Assembly: GCA_045648025.1 (NCBI GenBank)
Contig: JAZRNH010000005.1
Span: 1 to 13,581, forward strand
Reading direction: 5' to 3'
Length of the DNA: 13,581 nt
From: RGIG1681 sp045648025
GTDB lineage: Bacteria > Bacillota > Clostridia > Christensenellales > UBA1242
Part shown: positions 12,548-13,581 of the stretch, piece after piece
Position numbering within the stretch: position 1 is the stretch's first letter
How the letters are laid out: every line of letters starts with the position of its first letter
Notes under the pieces: generated by a model
Told to the model about the DNA's origin: nothing
What the model saw: the letters and a program-made list of their open reading frames with translations, nothing else
Database searches by the model: none
Program-made: the position numbers and the translations under genes

Positions 12548-13581
12548 ATGAATAAAAGTCGTTTTTTGGAATTTATTAACAACTATATTTTAAAGATGTT
12601 CACTGGGTCAGAAATTGTTGGTGAAGAAGTTTCTTCAAACAGAGACAATTGTGTTGCCCAAGGTGATTCTGGTGCAATTAAAATTAAATTTTCAAGAAGC
12701 GACACTTACAGAATTATTGTAAAACGAGCTCAACCATTTAAAAACTTTGAAATTCACCTTGTTAAATCTATCATTGAAGAAATGGGCAAGGTGTTGAGTT
12801 ATAGAACAAAAGAAGACTATATCAAAGGTCTTGAAAACTTAATCATTGAAAAGGCAATTTGTAAATCTCTCACAAATTCAACTTCAAACACATTAGGTTT
12901 GCTTTTAAATATGCTTAGCTATTGGGGTCAAAGAACCTATGAGGGAAGGCATGTTTCTCTTGGTTTTTTGGTTACAAAACAAAAAATGGGTGCTAAAACA
13001 AACCCAACACTTCATATTTCAAAATTCTTAAAAAGAGATTTCTCTGTGCTTTTAACCGATGGTGAAAGTTCGTTTATGGAAATTTCTGGTGATGGTTATA
13101 TTGCAAATTATGTAAACTATTCAAAAATTGTTGATGACAGACTTTTTGCACCTTACAAACATTTGAAACTTGCAACCATTTCTTCTGGTTCGAAAGTTGG
13201 TGTTTGTTTAAATGAAGAAGGCGATATTTTGATTTTCAAAAACAAGAGTTTGCTTTTTGCAAAAAGAGCAGGTGCTTGGGTGTGTTATTCTCACGAAGAA
13301 ATCGTGGGCAAACTTTCAGAACAAGCGGGAGACTATGAAGATGTGCGACAAGCAATCTATCTTTCTGCTCTTGATACCAGCTTCAACAGAACTGGTGGCT
13401 GCATTGTCCATGTCAACAGCAATGATTCACAAAATGTTTTAAAACATATTGACGAAGCCGATGTTCACACAAAAGAAGGCTATGATTATATTCAACAATA
13501 CAAAATTGACCAAAGCTTTTTTGCTGGTCTTGATGACAATGCTCACGAAATTCAAAGTTATGAAAAGTTTTTGATGGAAGA
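12548..13581 (+). CDS. Unrecognised protein, possibly DisA_N/DAC-like sensor; 3' end outside window
   Basis: The frame from ATG 12548 stays open for 344 codons to the window edge, so the gene is real but incomplete. A weak AGAGAGA precedes the start. There is no signal peptide or membrane segment. Three stretches recall diadenylate cyclase-like (DisA_N/DACNx) domains: RTYEGRHVSLGFLV (residues about 130-143), where the family has a YEGR-x-x-G segment; LLTDGESSFMEISGDGYI, where active cyclases have DGA; and LKLATISSGSKVGVCLNEEGDILIF, where they have RHRAA...S..T followed by a VSEE-like strand. Near the end, LDTSFNRTGGCIVHV resembles the RxGALIV opening of a DAC domain. The DGA and RHR catalytic signatures are not intact, suggesting nucleotide sensing rather than synthesis. 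This is weak, memory-based pattern matching. It may be co-transcribed with the nucleoside hydrolase. Confidence 0.7.
   Translation, partial: MNKSRFLEFINNYILKMFTGSEIVGEEVSSNRDNCVAQGDSGAIKIKFSRSDTYRIIVKRAQPFKNFEIHLVKSIIEEMGKVLSYRTKEDYIKGLENLIIEKAICKSLTNSTSNTLGLLLNMLSYWGQRTYEGRHVSLGFLVTKQKMGAKTNPTLHISKFLKRDFSVLLTDGESSFMEISGDGYIANYVNYSKIVDDRLFAPYKHLKLATISSGSKVGVCLNEEGDILIFKNKSLLFAKRAGAWVCYSHEEIVGKLSEQAGDYEDVRQAIYLSALDTSFNRTGGCIVHVNSNDSQNVLKHIDEADVHTKEGYDYIQQYKIDQSFFAGLDDNAHEIQSYEKFLME

Noticed and set aside
13257..13442. 61-codon plus-strand frame near the window end
   Set aside because: It lies in another frame inside the long open frame starting at 12548 and has no ribosome binding site.

Overview
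This AT-rich window reads as a piece of a low-GC Firmicutes-type bacterial chromosome, possibly from an uncultured clostridial or bacillar lineage. The evidence is strong AAGGAG-type ribosome binding sites, TTGA(A/T)A / TATAAT promoters with 17-base spacers, standard use of TGG for Trp, and the family signatures of ParA/Soj, ParB/Spo0J, FtsH, UppP and ComEB-type dCMP deaminase. The species cannot be told from the sequence alone.

Region 1 (1-2112) is the chromosome-segregation locus, which usually lies near the replication origin. It holds the 3' part of parA, a complete parB with an intrinsic terminator, and then about 600 bases without genes. That stretch carries eight 16-bp parS-like palindromes with perfect TGTTTC/GAAACA arms. 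Their centres are not the canonical CACGTG: five are CACGGG, two are CACAGG (one in each orientation) and one is CATGTG. The last copy sits inside the apparent terminator of the next gene.

Region 2 (2113-5950) has a minus-strand CvpA-family membrane protein, divergent from ftsH with a recognisable promoter on each strand. FtsH has all its catalytic motifs plus an unusual Lys/Thr/Glu-rich C-terminal tail of about 135 residues. A small gene for an unknown membrane-anchored protein follows in the same operon and ends at a terminator.

Region 3 (5951-7260) holds a 93-codon gene for a basic, Cys/Ser/Lys/Asn-rich repeat protein. Its Shine-Dalgarno sequence forms one arm of a perfect 10-bp inverted repeat. 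It converges on minus-strand uppP (undecaprenyl-diphosphate phosphatase).

Region 4 (7261-11500) carries the translation-associated P-loop ATPase gene ychF, then an apparent operon of a dCMP deaminase gene and a large gene whose N-terminus is CvpA-like. The large protein has four membrane segments and is predicted to carry about 560 residues outside the cell. A strong terminator closes the operon.

Region 5 (11501-13581) holds a nucleoside hydrolase family gene and the 5' part of an unrecognised gene. The latter has faint similarity to diadenylate cyclase (DisA_N/DAC)-like sensor domains and runs off the window.

The genes cover segregation, envelope maintenance (FtsH, UppP, two CvpA-like proteins), nucleotide metabolism (dCMP deaminase, nucleoside hydrolase) and translation (YchF). 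No CRISPR array, transposon, tRNA or rRNA is visible. The most unusual items are the dense parS array with atypical centres, the parS/terminator overlap, the KNCSS-repeat protein with its SD-pairing inverted repeat, and the large CvpA-like protein.
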